The notes beneath the pieces were generated by a model, which saw nothing but the letters and a program-made list of their open reading frames with translations, made no database searches and was not told the origin of the DNA. This document shows, one piece after another, positions 35,149-44,446 of a stretch of 64,000 nt of DNA. Origin of the DNA: Acidimicrobiales bacterium (GTDB lineage: Bacteria; Actinomycetota; Acidimicrobiia; Acidimicrobiales; Poriferisodalaceae); NCBI GenBank assembly GCA_030743005.1, contig JASLTG010000017.1:1-64000 (forward strand), given 5' to 3'. Position 1 is the stretch's first letter, and each line of letters starts with the position of its first letter. The position numbers and the translations under genes are program-made.

Positions 35149-36198
35149 ATGAAACTCGCATTAATGCTCGGCTACTCGGGTGGCAAGCTTGATCTCCCGA
35201 TGAAGCAAATCAAACTGGCCGAGGAACTCGGCTACCACTCTGTCTGGACTGCTGAGGCCTACGGGTCCGATGCTATGACGCCTCTCGCTTATATCGCCGC
35301 CCACACCGAGCGAATAAAGTTGGGAACCGGCATCATCCAACTAGCTGGTCGGGCGCCAGCCATGGCTGCTATGCAAGCCCAAACAATTGACGCACTTGCT
35401 GGCGGAAATCGAATGATCGTCGGTCTCGGCGTGTCCGGCCCTCAGATAGTCGAGGGTTGGTATGGCCAACCTTGGGGGAAGCCCTATTGGCGATTGCGTG
35501 ATTACATCCAGATCATGAGGAAAATCTTCGACCGGAACGAACCAGTTGTGCATGACGGCCGCGAATATCAGCTTCCCTTTGTCGGGGACGGGACTACCGG
35601 TCTAGGAAAGCCTCTAACTTCGATACTTCATACCAATGCTGATCTCCCTATTTGGTTGGGAAGTGGCTCAGAAGCCACAGTGAAATTAACTGCTGAACTG
35701 TGCGACGGATGGCTTCCGATGCACTTTGTGCCTGGACGGATGCAGCATTTCCGTCCATGGATCGAAGAGGGTTTTGAACGAGCACGACGGCGTGGCGTTA
35801 ACAAAGGTTGGGAAGATTTTGAGATCATCGGTCAATGCCCGGTGCAGATCACAGATGATGTGGAACCCATATTTCGCAAAGCAAAAGACAATATTGCTTT
35901 GTACACGGGTGGCATGGGGCACAAGGATGTGAACTTCCACAACCAACACATGGTGCAAAGGGGTTATCCAGATGTCGCGGCCCGGGTGCAAGAGCTGTAC
36001 CTAGCGGGCAGAAAGGAAGAAGCCGCTGAAGCCATTCCAGATGAGTATGTTGACGAGGCGGGGCTATATGGGTCTCCCGACCGGATAAGGCAAAGATTCT
36101 TGCAGTGGTCCGATAGCGGATTAACTGGACTCAACATCAACACCGGCCAAGAGGAAGCGATACGTCTGATGGCCAATTTGGCTAGAACAGGCGAGTAA
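35149..36198 (+). CDS. LLM-class F420-dependent oxidoreductase
   Basis: A 349-residue TIM-barrel protein of the luciferase-like (LLM) superfamily. It begins MKLALMLGYSGG and contains ELGYHSVWTAEAYGSDAMTPL, the IAAHTERIKLGTGI strand, AGRAPAMAAMQAQTID and RMIVGLGVSGPQIVEGWYG, all typical of the actinobacterial F420-binding group (Mer/FGD-like). It would use F420/F420H2 to reduce or oxidise an unknown substrate. It is 15 bp upstream of a second LLM gene; the two share only the fold, not a recent duplication. Cofactor choice is inferred from the subgroup. Confidence 0.85.
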   Translation: MKLALMLGYSGGKLDLPMKQIKLAEELGYHSVWTAEAYGSDAMTPLAYIAAHTERIKLGTGIIQLAGRAPAMAAMQAQTIDALAGGNRMIVGLGVSGPQIVEGWYGQPWGKPYWRLRDYIQIMRKIFDRNEPVVHDGREYQLPFVGDGTTGLGKPLTSILHTNADLPIWLGSGSEATVKLTAELCDGWLPMHFVPGRMQHFRPWIEEGFERARRRGVNKGWEDFEIIGQCPVQITDDVEPIFRKAKDNIALYTGGMGHKDVNFHNQHMVQRGYPDVAARVQELYLAGRKEEAAEAIPDEYVDEAGLYGSPDRIRQRFLQWSDSGLTGLNINTGQEEAIRLMANLARTGE

Positions 36199-36213
36199 CG
36201 GTAGGGAGAGAAC

Positions 36214-37239
36214 GTGGAATCAGCGGTATTCAGTCTTGGAGACAATCTGGCCCATCCAAAGACCGGTGAGTTGTTGACCGAAGCGGACCGGCATAGGCAG
36301 CTAATTCGTTATTCAGTGTGGGCATCCGAATCAGGATTTGATGCAGTTCACATCGGAGAACATCATTTCAACGATTACATGCTGAGCTCGCCACCTGTCG
36401 TGCTCTCAGCGATCGGCGAACGGGTTCCAGATCTGATCTTGTCGACCGCTGTCACGTTGGTGCCCACTCTTGACCCTGTACGCACTGCCGAGGACTATTC
36501 CACCCTCGACAATCTTTTCCCCGGAAGAGTTGAAATCGTCACGGGACGCGGCAATTTTTTCAGCCGGAGTTATCCAGCATTTGGCTTAGACGTACATGAT
36601 GCTCGAGAAATTTTCGAGGAGAAGCTCGAACTATTGCAAATTCTTCTTGATCAGGAGAACGTCAGCTGGTCGGGTAAATTTCGGCCTTCCTTGACCGATA
36701 TCACCATTCGCCCGAGGCCAACTGGAGATATCCCAATGTGGATCGGTGCCGGATCTCAAGAATCGGCGTTACTCGCAGCAAAACTTGGCTGTCGCCTTAT
36801 GTTGCCTTCGGTTTTCGGGCACCCAAAAATGTTTGTGCCAATTGTTGAGCAGTACAAGGAAGCTTGGGTCCAAGCAGGACGGAATGCCGACGACATTGTT
36901 ATTGGTTCGTGTTGTCACGCATTCGTCGGATCGGATCAAGCAGATATGAGAGAACGCTTCGTCCCCCGCTATGGCCATTACTGGAACTTCGTTGATCAAC
37001 TCATTAGCGACAACACAGGTGGCAAAGTCCAAATGCCCTTTGATCTTGAGTCATTTCTGGCAGGCCCAGCAGTAGCTGGAAGTGCGCAAGAGTGTGTCGA
37101 TCGCATGGGTGAAATGCATGAATTACTTGGACACGATCGACAGCTATTTATGTTCGATTTGGGCGGCGTTTCCGACAACGAACTCGAGGAAACCGTGCGG
37201 CGCTTCGGCGAAGAAGTGCTCCCCCACCTTCCTGAATAA
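36214..37239 (+). CDS. LLM-class flavin-dependent monooxygenase-like protein
   Basis: A 341-residue luciferase-like protein: HIGEHHFNDYMLSSPPVVL, LSTAVTLVPTLDPVRTAEDYSTLDNLFPGRVEIVTGRG and WIGAGSQESA are characteristic of bacterial luciferase-type flavin monooxygenases. The GTG at 36214 follows GGGAGAG and lies directly behind the F420-type LLM gene, so both come from one transcript. Such proteins oxidise alkyl sulfonates, aldehydes or other small molecules using reduced flavin from a partner; no flavin reductase gene is adjacent, although a PPOX-type flavin protein is encoded convergently just after it. Confidence 0.82.
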   Translation: MESAVFSLGDNLAHPKTGELLTEADRHRQLIRYSVWASESGFDAVHIGEHHFNDYMLSSPPVVLSAIGERVPDLILSTAVTLVPTLDPVRTAEDYSTLDNLFPGRVEIVTGRGNFFSRSYPAFGLDVHDAREIFEEKLELLQILLDQENVSWSGKFRPSLTDITIRPRPTGDIPMWIGAGSQESALLAAKLGCRLMLPSVFGHPKMFVPIVEQYKEAWVQAGRNADDIVIGSCCHAFVGSDQADMRERFVPRYGHYWNFVDQLISDNTGGKVQMPFDLESFLAGPAVAGSAQECVDRMGEMHELLGHDRQLFMFDLGGVSDNELEETVRRFGEEVLPHLPE

Positions 37240-37242
37240 CTG

Positions 37243-37896
37243 CTAGCGCCTCCACTTGGTTATGTGTTCTGGAACAGCTATGTCAGAAGCAAGTCTGGGG
37301 TCGGGCAGCGGCGTTCCTACCTCAATCCCAATTGGCAACACTCCCGCCCAAGTATCTAAGAGATAGTCCTCTTCTTCGTCGATCGGTGGTCCGCTGCGAA
37401 CCTTCGCGGAGGCCTCAGATATCGACATCGCGAGTACCAAGGTTCCTTTGACTTCCTTTTCACTGTGGGGGCGCGTAGCCGCAACCCGTCCAGGGATCAC
37501 ATGTTCACTTATAACGTCTAATGCTCGGCTCTTCTCAGTCAAATCTTCAACGGGCGAGGCTTCACCCATGACGACGACAGAGCGATAATTCATAGAGTGA
37601 TGAGCTAACGATCTAGCTACAACCAGGCCGTCGACCAGGCTGACCGTCACACATAGCTGCACACCGCGGCCTTCGCGGAGTAAACGACTCGCAGGTGATC
37701 CGTGAAGGTAGAGCAACTCTCCATCACGGGCGTACAACATCGGGATAACTATGGGCCCCTCAGGAGTGACCATCCCTACATGAGCCAACAGCCCTTCATC
37801 TAGAATTTCGTTGATCGCGTCTCTGTCGTATTGAGCTCTCTCAGGCATACGACGAACGGTGATCCTGTCAGATGCTCCCCCATCGTCGTCTTGCAT
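37243..37896 (-). CDS. Pyridoxamine-5'-phosphate oxidase-like flavin protein (NimA-type)
   Basis: A split-barrel flavin/F420-binding protein of about 217 residues. The signature RRMPERAQYD near the N-terminus, LLAHVGMVTPEGPIVIPMLYARDGELLYLHGSPASRLLR and the SVVVMGEASPV strand match the NimA-like pyridoxamine oxidase family, linked to nitroimidazole reduction or unknown flavin chemistry. The start is set at the ATG giving MQDDDGG; eleven more codons upstream are open. The gene diverges from the acyl-CoA-dehydrogenase-like gene with only 36 bp between starts, so promoters must overlap and transcripts may be nearly leaderless. Confidence 0.8.
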   Translation of the reverse strand: MQDDDGGASDRITVRRMPERAQYDRDAINEILDEGLLAHVGMVTPEGPIVIPMLYARDGELLYLHGSPASRLLREGRGVQLCVTVSLVDGLVVARSLAHHSMNYRSVVVMGEASPVEDLTEKSRALDVISEHVIPGRVAATRPHSEKEVKGTLVLAMSISEASAKVRSGPPIDEEEDYLLDTWAGVLPIGIEVGTPLPDPRLASDIAVPEHITKWRR

Positions 37897-37932
37897 GGAT
37901 ACAAAGTAACTCAACCCGCTACTGTGCAACTA

Positions 37933-39144
37933 ATGGATGAAGACGCCGTCGCTCAATTTTTTCCAACTGACGAAGCGCGGCTCTTAGTCAGTCCGGTCTT
38001 AGACGCTCTTGAGGCTCAAGCAAGTAACGCAGACCAAACTAGAACGGTCGCGAGCGAAGTAATCGAAAGTCTACGAGGTAGCGACGTAATGCGAATGGCC
38101 GCAACCGCCGAACTAGGCGGGGTCGAATCGTCAATTCTTGCAATGGGACGCGAATTCGAAGCCATTGCCGCCAGGTGCCCTTCTACGGCGTGGGTTCTTT
38201 GGAACCACCTCGCAGTTTTTCACCTGTTTGTAGGAACTCTCGGCCCTGAACATCACCATTTCCTTCAACAAATTGTTGAGCTCGGCGAATGGGTTTGTTT
38301 TCCTGCGGGCGCTGGCAGCGGAGTACACGGACGAATTGAGGGAGACGAAGCGGTCCTCAATGGGAAAGCAACGTTCGGCACTGGTGGCAGATACGCAGAC
38401 CACTGTGGTGTTGTTTTCGCGGTCGTTGACGACGATGGTGACCCTGTCCGACCTATGGATTTGCGGTTTTCGATAGTCAGCACATCTGTCGATGGTTTGA
38501 AGATCGACCCTACGTGGGATGGGTCTGGTCTCAGAGCCTCAGCCACCGATGACTTTCATTACAGTGAGGTTCGGGTGCCTCTGGATCGTTGCGTCCCATG
38601 GTACGGAGCAAACCGTGCTGAATCTCTTCGTACTGTCCCGGTTATTCACCATCGGTACCGAGAAGATTGGGTTGGTATCTCGGACCTGTGGCTCGGTTGG
38701 ATGGCTGTGGGCTTGGTGCGTCGCAGTATTCAAGAAGTAGCAGCTTCTGCGCGTGATCGTCGCGTCATCATGGGCGGCAAAATGGTCGAAAAGCCGACCG
38801 CTCAAATCAATATCGGTCGAGCCAGTGCTCTCTTATCCTCTGCCCGGGCTGCCGTTGAAAATGCTTGCCTAGAAATAGACCAAAGAATTGAAGACCGGAC
38901 CGTTCCTAACGAAGCCGACTACCTGCGGCAGATGTCGATTATCTCAATGAGTGTTGAACAGCTAGCTGAAGCAATGCAACTCTTAGAGCGAACTCAGGGT
39001 GGCAATGGGCTGCGCGAGGGAGGAAGTTTCGAACGCAGGTATCGAGATTTTCGTGCCATGCCCTTACATATCAACGTTCATCAAGACCGCGTGACTCATC
39101 AATTAGGACGTTTTGTCCTCGACATTGAGCGGGATCCTTTTTAG
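37933..39144 (+). CDS. Acyl-CoA dehydrogenase-fold flavin monooxygenase (HsaA/DszC-like)
   Basis: A 403-residue protein with the acyl-CoA dehydrogenase fold. AELGGVESSILAMGREFEAIAARCPSTAWVLWNH and the NGKATFGTGGRYADH strand fit group D flavin monooxygenases such as HsaA/HpaB-like or DszC-like enzymes rather than true dehydrogenases; the catalytic Glu of dehydrogenases is not found at its place. It ends with QGGNGLREGGSFERRYRDFRAMPLHIN. It probably hydroxylates or oxidises a cyclic or phenolic substrate with FMNH2/FADH2. ATG at 37933 is taken although the frame is open from 37831. Confidence 0.78.
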   Translation: MDEDAVAQFFPTDEARLLVSPVLDALEAQASNADQTRTVASEVIESLRGSDVMRMAATAELGGVESSILAMGREFEAIAARCPSTAWVLWNHLAVFHLFVGTLGPEHHHFLQQIVELGEWVCFPAGAGSGVHGRIEGDEAVLNGKATFGTGGRYADHCGVVFAVVDDDGDPVRPMDLRFSIVSTSVDGLKIDPTWDGSGLRASATDDFHYSEVRVPLDRCVPWYGANRAESLRTVPVIHHRYREDWVGISDLWLGWMAVGLVRRSIQEVAASARDRRVIMGGKMVEKPTAQINIGRASALLSSARAAVENACLEIDQRIEDRTVPNEADYLRQMSIISMSVEQLAEAMQLLERTQGGNGLREGGSFERRYRDFRAMPLHINVHQDRVTHQLGRFVLDIERDPF

Positions 39145-39222
39145 AGAACCATTTTTCCGGCATCTCCTCAACGCCTAGACCTACGCTGTCTCTAAATCAG
39201 GTCTGGCTGGAGTGATTTGGAT

Positions 39223-40917
39223 ATGAGTTTCGACATAGTTGTTAAAGATGGTCTTATTTTTGATGGAAGTGGTGCTCCGCGAGTTCGTGGCGATGTAGCT
39301 ATTTCTGATGGTCAAGTCGTTGAAATAGGGCGAGTAAACCATCGAGACGCGGACCAGGTAATCGATGCCACTGGCATGCACGTAGCGCCAGGTTTTGTAG
39401 ATCTTCATACTCACTATGACGCGCAGGTCTTTTGGGACCCGTACTGCACTTTGTCCGGCTGGCATGGCATTACTTCGGTAGCAATCGGTAACTGTGGTTT
39501 CGGTTTTGCTCCGGTCGCACCAGATATGCGTGACTACGCAATGAAATCAATGGTCCGGGTGGAGGCAATCCCCTACGAATCGATGGCTCAGGGGATGCCC
39601 TGGGATTGGGTGACCTTTCCGGAGTATTTGAATAGCTTGGACCGAACGCCCAAAGCCATGAACATTTTGCCGTATGTCCCTGTCGGTCCGATGCTTCTCG
39701 AGGTTTTAGGAGTTGATGACGCTAAGGCTGGTCGCATGCCGACCGATGCTGAACATAAAGAGTTAGCCAATTTACTGCGGGCCTCAATGGATGCGGGGGG
39801 CTGTGGTTGGTCTGCTCAACGTCTTCCACCGACAGGTCCTGCAGCAGTTCAACGTGATTGGGATGGCACTCCTATGCCTACCGACATGATGAATGACGAA
39901 ACCGCGAGGGTGCTGGCGGCAGTGTTGGCAGAACGGAATCAGGGTGTCGTCCAAATGACTTTGACTACCGATGACATCAAGCATGATCTCGCTCATCTAG
40001 AGGAAATCGCTTCGATAAGTGGTCGCCCTCTTTTACATAATGTGGTTCAAGCGTTCGAAGACAAACCTCACGTCCACCGACGCCAAATCGAATGGCTCGA
40101 ACGGTGTAGAGAACGCGGCATTCCCGTCTATGGGCAGGGAGTAACTAGTGACGCCGGATTCACTTTCACTCTCGAAGACTGGAATCTCTATGACGACTCC
40201 GAGGCGTGGATGGAAGCCTGCATGGGTGACAAAGCAGAACGCTTGGCGAAATTTTCTGATCCTTCCCGTCGTCAGGCTTTGAAGGACAACCTTCCCTCTA
40301 CAGCGACTGCTCCGCTGGGGACTGTAACTATCCTTTCTCCCCGATCAGATAACACGGAACAGTACAGAGAAATGTCGGTGTCTCAGGCTGCCGAATTAAG
40401 CGGCAAGCACGAGGTAGATGTGATGCTCGACATCGCAGTGGAGGATGGACTTGACACGCTGTTTTTCGTCGCGCCTCCTCAGGGCAACAGCGAATTGTTG
40501 AAAGACATTGTGAGCTATCCCCACATGTTGTTCGGGGTTTCTGATGGGGGGGCTCACACCAAGTTTCTCACTGCCGGTCGCTATCCAACGGAGACTCTCA
40601 CTGAGCAAGTGCGAGAAAACCAATGGATTTCCTATGAGGAAGCGCACAGACGCTTATCAGCTCTGCCTGCACAACTAGCCGGCTTTCGTGATCGAGGCGT
40701 CTTACGAACGGGCTGTCCGGCAGATGTTGTTGTGTACGACCCAGAAAATCTTAAAGTTCTTCCGATGGAAGTGGTTCATGACCTTCCTGGCGGTGAGTGG
40801 AGGCGTATACAAAAAGCTTCGGGTTATCGAAACGTAATAGTCAATGGGCAAGTGACAATCGAAGACGACGCCCAGACCGAGACTTACAGCGGAAGACTTT
40901 TACGCCACGGCGTGTAA
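39223..40917 (+). CDS. N-acyl-D-amino-acid deacylase/amidohydrolase family 3
   Basis: A roughly 564-residue metal-dependent amidohydrolase similar to D-aminoacylases. It has the N-terminal composite beta domain (VKDGLIFDGSGAPRVRGDVA), the metal HxH in FVDLHTHYDAQ, the GNCGFGFAPV segment with the metal-bridging Cys seen in D-aminoacylase, and GVSDGGAHTKFL with the catalytic Asp. The C-terminus returns to the beta sandwich (CPADVVVYDPENL). It hydrolyses an amide or cyclic amide. ATG at 39223 follows GGAG; TTG 39217 is an alternative. No clear operon partner. Confidence 0.85.
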   Translation: MSFDIVVKDGLIFDGSGAPRVRGDVAISDGQVVEIGRVNHRDADQVIDATGMHVAPGFVDLHTHYDAQVFWDPYCTLSGWHGITSVAIGNCGFGFAPVAPDMRDYAMKSMVRVEAIPYESMAQGMPWDWVTFPEYLNSLDRTPKAMNILPYVPVGPMLLEVLGVDDAKAGRMPTDAEHKELANLLRASMDAGGCGWSAQRLPPTGPAAVQRDWDGTPMPTDMMNDETARVLAAVLAERNQGVVQMTLTTDDIKHDLAHLEEIASISGRPLLHNVVQAFEDKPHVHRRQIEWLERCRERGIPVYGQGVTSDAGFTFTLEDWNLYDDSEAWMEACMGDKAERLAKFSDPSRRQALKDNLPSTATAPLGTVTILSPRSDNTEQYREMSVSQAAELSGKHEVDVMLDIAVEDGLDTLFFVAPPQGNSELLKDIVSYPHMLFGVSDGGAHTKFLTAGRYPTETLTEQVRENQWISYEEAHRRLSALPAQLAGFRDRGVLRTGCPADVVVYDPENLKVLPMEVVHDLPGGEWRRIQKASGYRNVIVNGQVTIEDDAQTETYSGRLLRHGV

Positions 40918-40956
40918 GACCACTTTCGAAGATCCGTCGTTAGACGTTGAACTATT

Positions 40957-41991
40957 TCATTCCATGTTGAGTAGTTGGGCGGCTCGTTCAGCGCGTTCAG
41001 CAACAGAGTCTCTCATTCGCTCCAAATCGATCTCTTCGTCTTGTTCACCTTGCTGTCCGCCTAAATAGCGCGCGTATACACCTTCGGCTATGCAGGCAAG
41101 CCTCCATTGTGCGAACGCTCGGTAATAGCTGATTGACGCCATATCGACACCCATTGTTCTCGCGTACGTCGAGGCCATTTCATCTTGGTTAAGGAATCCT
41201 GGTAATCCGGTGCTTTCGGCGTCACCGGTGGGATCAACTTCTTGGGGATCGTGCCAATAGCCAAGTAGCCCCCCTAGGTCCGCCATTGGCTCGCCCAAGG
41301 TGCATAGCTCCCAATCCAAAACTGCTATTACTCGTCCTTCTGCATTGACCATGCAATTCGATAATCGATAATCACCGTGAGCGATAGTTGTCGGGTTCGG
41401 TTCAGGCATTCGCGCTAACAACTCTGAGGCCACCGCGTCAACGACGGGTAAATCTCGTGTCCGGGAGTTTTCCCATTGACCAGTCCATCGTTTTACTTGC
41501 CGTTCTATATAGCCACTTCGTTTAGCTAAATCACCTAAGCCAACCTGGTCGATATCGACGCGATGCAGCGCCACGAGAGTTTCTATTAGCGATTCTGACA
41601 TGGTCTGTCGAGCAGCAATATCCATCGTCGATGCTATTTCAAGATCTCGAACGACTATCCCGTCAACAAATCGCATGACATAGAAGTCTCGACCATTGAC
41701 CTCTTCGTCTTGGCAGAGACCAACCATCTGTGGCACCGGAACATCGCTATCGCGAAGGGCGTCCATTAGGCGGTGTTCGCGAGCCATGTCATGGGCTGAT
41801 GGCAGTAGCTGTCCCATCGGCGGCCGGCGTAACACAAATAAGATCTGGTCATCCTGCTCAACGGTGAAGGTCATATTCGAACGCCCACCGGCAATCAAGT
41901 GGTAGGTGAGAGGTCCATCGAATTCGGCGTGTTCACCGATCCACGATGTAACTCTTTCGGCGTTTATAACTTCAGGGGAAACTTCAACCAC
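40957..41991 (-). CDS. Aminoglycoside-phosphotransferase-fold kinase (ACAD10/11-like)
   Basis: A 344-residue kinase-fold protein of the APH family. GGRSNMTFTV forms the nucleotide loop, LRRPP carries the Lys/Arg strand, the catalytic HGDYRLSN supplies Asp and Asn, and VLDWELCTLGEP is the metal-binding Asp. The subgroup is the one fused to acyl-CoA dehydrogenase in ACAD10/11, which phosphorylates 4-hydroxyacyl-CoAs. In this catabolic setting a hydroxyacyl-CoA kinase is a fair guess, not resistance. It starts at GTG 41991 and is the last gene of the minus-strand run headed by the GrdB-like selenoprotein. Confidence 0.82.
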   Translation of the reverse strand: MVEVSPEVINAERVTSWIGEHAEFDGPLTYHLIAGGRSNMTFTVEQDDQILFVLRRPPMGQLLPSAHDMAREHRLMDALRDSDVPVPQMVGLCQDEEVNGRDFYVMRFVDGIVVRDLEIASTMDIAARQTMSESLIETLVALHRVDIDQVGLGDLAKRSGYIERQVKRWTGQWENSRTRDLPVVDAVASELLARMPEPNPTTIAHGDYRLSNCMVNAEGRVIAVLDWELCTLGEPMADLGGLLGYWHDPQEVDPTGDAESTGLPGFLNQDEMASTYARTMGVDMASISYYRAFAQWRLACIAEGVYARYLGGQQGEQDEEIDLERMRDSVAERAERAAQLLNME

Positions 41992-42028
41992 ATCAGGTAT
42001 CTAGCAGAATTCAATAACTCCATGCCGA

Positions 42029-42799
42029 TTAGTCAGCTAGAAACCGCGGTGGTCGCCCTTCTCGGATTGCCAGCATCGCCTCTTGATGGTCAGCAGATCG
42101 GATGCTCGATATGTGACTCTCTTGAATGTTTTGTATGTCGGGATCGGTTCCACTCAAGTCATTAATCGCTTTTTTCGTCAACGCGACTGCATTTGGTGAC
42201 AGCTCTGAAATTGATTCACACAGTTTGTCTATTCGTGAGTGGAGCTCCTTCTCTTCAACGATCTCAGTGAGGTATCCGATTCGGAGAAGTTCCTGGGCGT
42301 CAATGACTTCGGCAGTCAAGAAAATACGTTTGGTGGCGGCGGCACCGATTTGTTGGACGAATCGTTGAAGTCCAGTGGCGTAATATTGAAGTCCTATTCG
42401 GGTAGCGGGCATACCCAAAACGATTTCGTCTACCCCGACGCGGATGTCGCAAGCCATCGCCAAGTCGGTTCCTCCTCCGTGAACATCGCCACTGAGGACT
42501 GCCACGGTGGGGGGTCTGGTCAACATCAAGGCATCACAGACTTCACCAAAACCGAATTTAGGGCGCTCACCCTGAGATAGGGCTCCTAGGTGGTAGCCCG
42601 AACACCATGATGGGCCCTCTGCCTCGATGGTCACTATTCGAACCGAGCTGTCCTTTTCGATCGTGTCAAGGTGGCTCATTAGAGCCTCTAGGTCAGCTGG
42701 TTCGAGCCGGTTTCGTTTTGCTGGTCTTTGGAGAAAAATTTGGGCCCGGCCGTCAGTGACCTTTAGCAGCGGAACATCGCCCTTGTTGTCAACGTCCAT
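42029..42799 (-). CDS. Enoyl-CoA hydratase/isomerase family protein
   Basis: A 256-residue crotonase-fold protein. It contains ITLEAEG-type strand VTIEAEGPSWCSGYHLG (first oxyanion-hole segment), SGDVHGGGTDLAMACDIRVG (second oxyanion hole) and MPATRIGLQYYATGLQRFVQQIG. The two Glu residues of true enoyl-CoA hydratases are not both evident, so it may be an isomerase, hydrolase or other crotonase. It lies 2 bp behind the alcohol dehydrogenase gene in the six-gene minus-strand run, where it would act on a CoA ester. Confidence 0.82.
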   Translation of the reverse strand: MDVDNKGDVPLLKVTDGRAQIFLQRPAKRNRLEPADLEALMSHLDTIEKDSSVRIVTIEAEGPSWCSGYHLGALSQGERPKFGFGEVCDALMLTRPPTVAVLSGDVHGGGTDLAMACDIRVGVDEIVLGMPATRIGLQYYATGLQRFVQQIGAAATKRIFLTAEVIDAQELLRIGYLTEIVEEKELHSRIDKLCESISELSPNAVALTKKAINDLSGTDPDIQNIQESHISSIRSADHQEAMLAIREGRPPRFLAD

Positions 42800-42801
42800 G
42801 C

Positions 42802-43902
42802 CTAGTCAAACACCAGTATCGAGCGACCAGCAACCCTGCCATTCTCAAGGTCTTCGACGGCAAGTCCAATATCGTCGATCGCGTATCGTTGAGTTACTAA
42901 GGCATCAAGATCAAGAGTTCCGTTCCGGTGCCACTCAATAAACCGGGGCAGGTCTTCACTAGGTTCGCAGGAACCTCCGAGGCTGCAGATGTACGAGCGT
43001 TCACCCATAAACATGTGGCGGCTGTCTAGCTCAATGGGTGTTTGGGGAACTCCAACTAACACTGCTGTTCCACCTTTGGACTGACCAAACTCTCCGCTCC
43101 GTACCAGCTCTGAAACTTGTTTCATCGTGGAAGCGTGCCCTATGCAATCGAACGCATAGTCGACTCCGGCAATAGGTTGCCGGAGAATGTCGAATTGGCC
43201 AGAAACTGGGGTCAGGGCCCGTGTTGCTTCGACGACGTCTACCTCAGTTGCGTTAAGGCCGTGAGTGGCACCAAATTGTTTCGCAAAGTCGAGCTTCGCG
43301 TCGTCGAGGTCAATGGCGATGATGGGGTCAGCTCCTAGGTGTGCTGCTGCGGCGACAGCAGAAAGTCCGACCCCTCCGACACCAACTATTGCGACACTGT
43401 CACCTTGTTTAACTCCTGCCGTGTGGAGCACTGCTCCGGCTCCTGTGATAACTGCGCATCCAATGATGCTGTCTGTCTCTCGGTCGATGTCATCTGGAAC
43501 TTTCACGACATACATTTCATCTGCGATCGTATGGGTTGCCCATGTGAACACGTTGATGGTGGTTGCTACTCGTCCGTCGGGTAGTTCCAGTGCTGTGAAA
43601 GCACCCTGTCGGCGAGCCTGATTTTGATTCTTAGGCACCCAGGTAACCATCACCGTGTCACCGTTCGCTAGGTCTGTGACTGACTCCCCTACTGCCACCA
43701 CTTGGCCCGTTGATTCGTGACCAAGTACAGCGGGCGCCTGTCGGGGGTTATGGATGGTGTGGAGTTGGCTGTGGCATATACCTGAGGCGAATTGACGGAC
43801 GACTACTTGGTGAGGTTCGGGATCGGGAAGTGTTACATCAACTACTTCTAATGGTTGACCTTGTTCCTGCGGGACTACTACGACGCGGGCCTCAGTTGAC
43901 AT
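42802..43902 (-). CDS. Zinc-type alcohol dehydrogenase (class III-like) lacking the structural zinc lobe
   Basis: A 366-residue medium-chain dehydrogenase. Catalytic zinc ligands are the Cys in ASGICHSQLH, the His in VLGHESTG and the Cys in IIGCAVITGAGAV; NAD binds at IVGVGGVGLSAV with Asp in IAIDLDDAKL. The four-Cys structural zinc loop of typical class I/III enzymes is absent: after GDTVMVTWVP comes KNQNQARRQG. ATG at 43902 follows AGAGGAA; the frame is open 28 codons further but without support. It oxidises a primary alcohol or hydroxymethyl adduct in the selenoprotein-headed operon. Confidence 0.86.
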   Translation of the reverse strand: MSTEARVVVVPQEQGQPLEVVDVTLPDPEPHQVVVRQFASGICHSQLHTIHNPRQAPAVLGHESTGQVVAVGESVTDLANGDTVMVTWVPKNQNQARRQGAFTALELPDGRVATTINVFTWATHTIADEMYVVKVPDDIDRETDSIIGCAVITGAGAVLHTAGVKQGDSVAIVGVGGVGLSAVAAAAHLGADPIIAIDLDDAKLDFAKQFGATHGLNATEVDVVEATRALTPVSGQFDILRQPIAGVDYAFDCIGHASTMKQVSELVRSGEFGQSKGGTAVLVGVPQTPIELDSRHMFMGERSYICSLGGSCEPSEDLPRFIEWHRNGTLDLDALVTQRYAIDDIGLAVEDLENGRVAGRSILVFD

Positions 43903-43957
43903 AAGTATTCCTCTTTGTCCTATCGGTGCCGAAAGTTGGTTCCGACGATCTTGAAGA

Positions 43958-44446
43958 TTAGGTCGGAATGCGTAGGGGACGCCCATCTATGTCGGGTCGA
44001 CTGTCGGTTGACAACCACAACTGTGTTGGTTCTGAGTCGGTCCAAATGTTGGCGAGTGCCATAGGTCGAGCATCGAGTGCTCCCCCGGTAGCTAGGTCGA
44101 CGGCTCCACTAAAGACGATTTGGTTGCCATTTGAACAATTGAGTACCGCCACCGTTTCAGACAAGTTCCCTACATGCACCCCGATGCGTAGCTTTCTATG
44201 AGGGTCGTTAATTTCACGTTGTACGCGCCATTGTCCGACAATCGACGCTTCTACCGCTGTGGTCGGGTCCTCGAAAGACGCTACGACGGGTAGTTGGTGG
44301 TCGATTAGGGACGCCCCGCTGTCCAAAAAAATACTCTCTATGAGACTTTTAGGTTCCAGACCCTGGGTCACGCCATCAATTTCGTAGTCGACGCAGACAT
44401 ACGTGGCTAGATCATGGTCCGTCGTGTCGGGGTTCGGTGATGTCAA
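43958..44446 (-). CDS. Hypothetical protein resembling a degenerate class III nucleotidyl cyclase domain
   Basis: A 162-residue protein without a sure family. Its core, LPVVASFEDPTTAVEASIVGQ followed by LRIGVHVGN, looks like the FxDP...A...RIGxHxG portion of class III cyclase homology domains, but the metal-binding Asp pair and the later catalytic residues are not evident and the N-terminus is short. The C-terminal 40 residues are unlike a cyclase. It may be a sensor or binding relic of such a domain. Its ATG overlaps the hydrolase stop by 4 nt (44443-44446) in the selenoprotein operon. Confidence 0.5.
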   Translation of the reverse strand: MTSPNPDTTDHDLATYVCVDYEIDGVTQGLEPKSLIESIFLDSGASLIDHQLPVVASFEDPTTAVEASIVGQWRVQREINDPHRKLRIGVHVGNLSETVAVLNCSNGNQIVFSGAVDLATGGALDARPMALANIWTDSEPTQLWLSTDSRPDIDGRPLRIPT

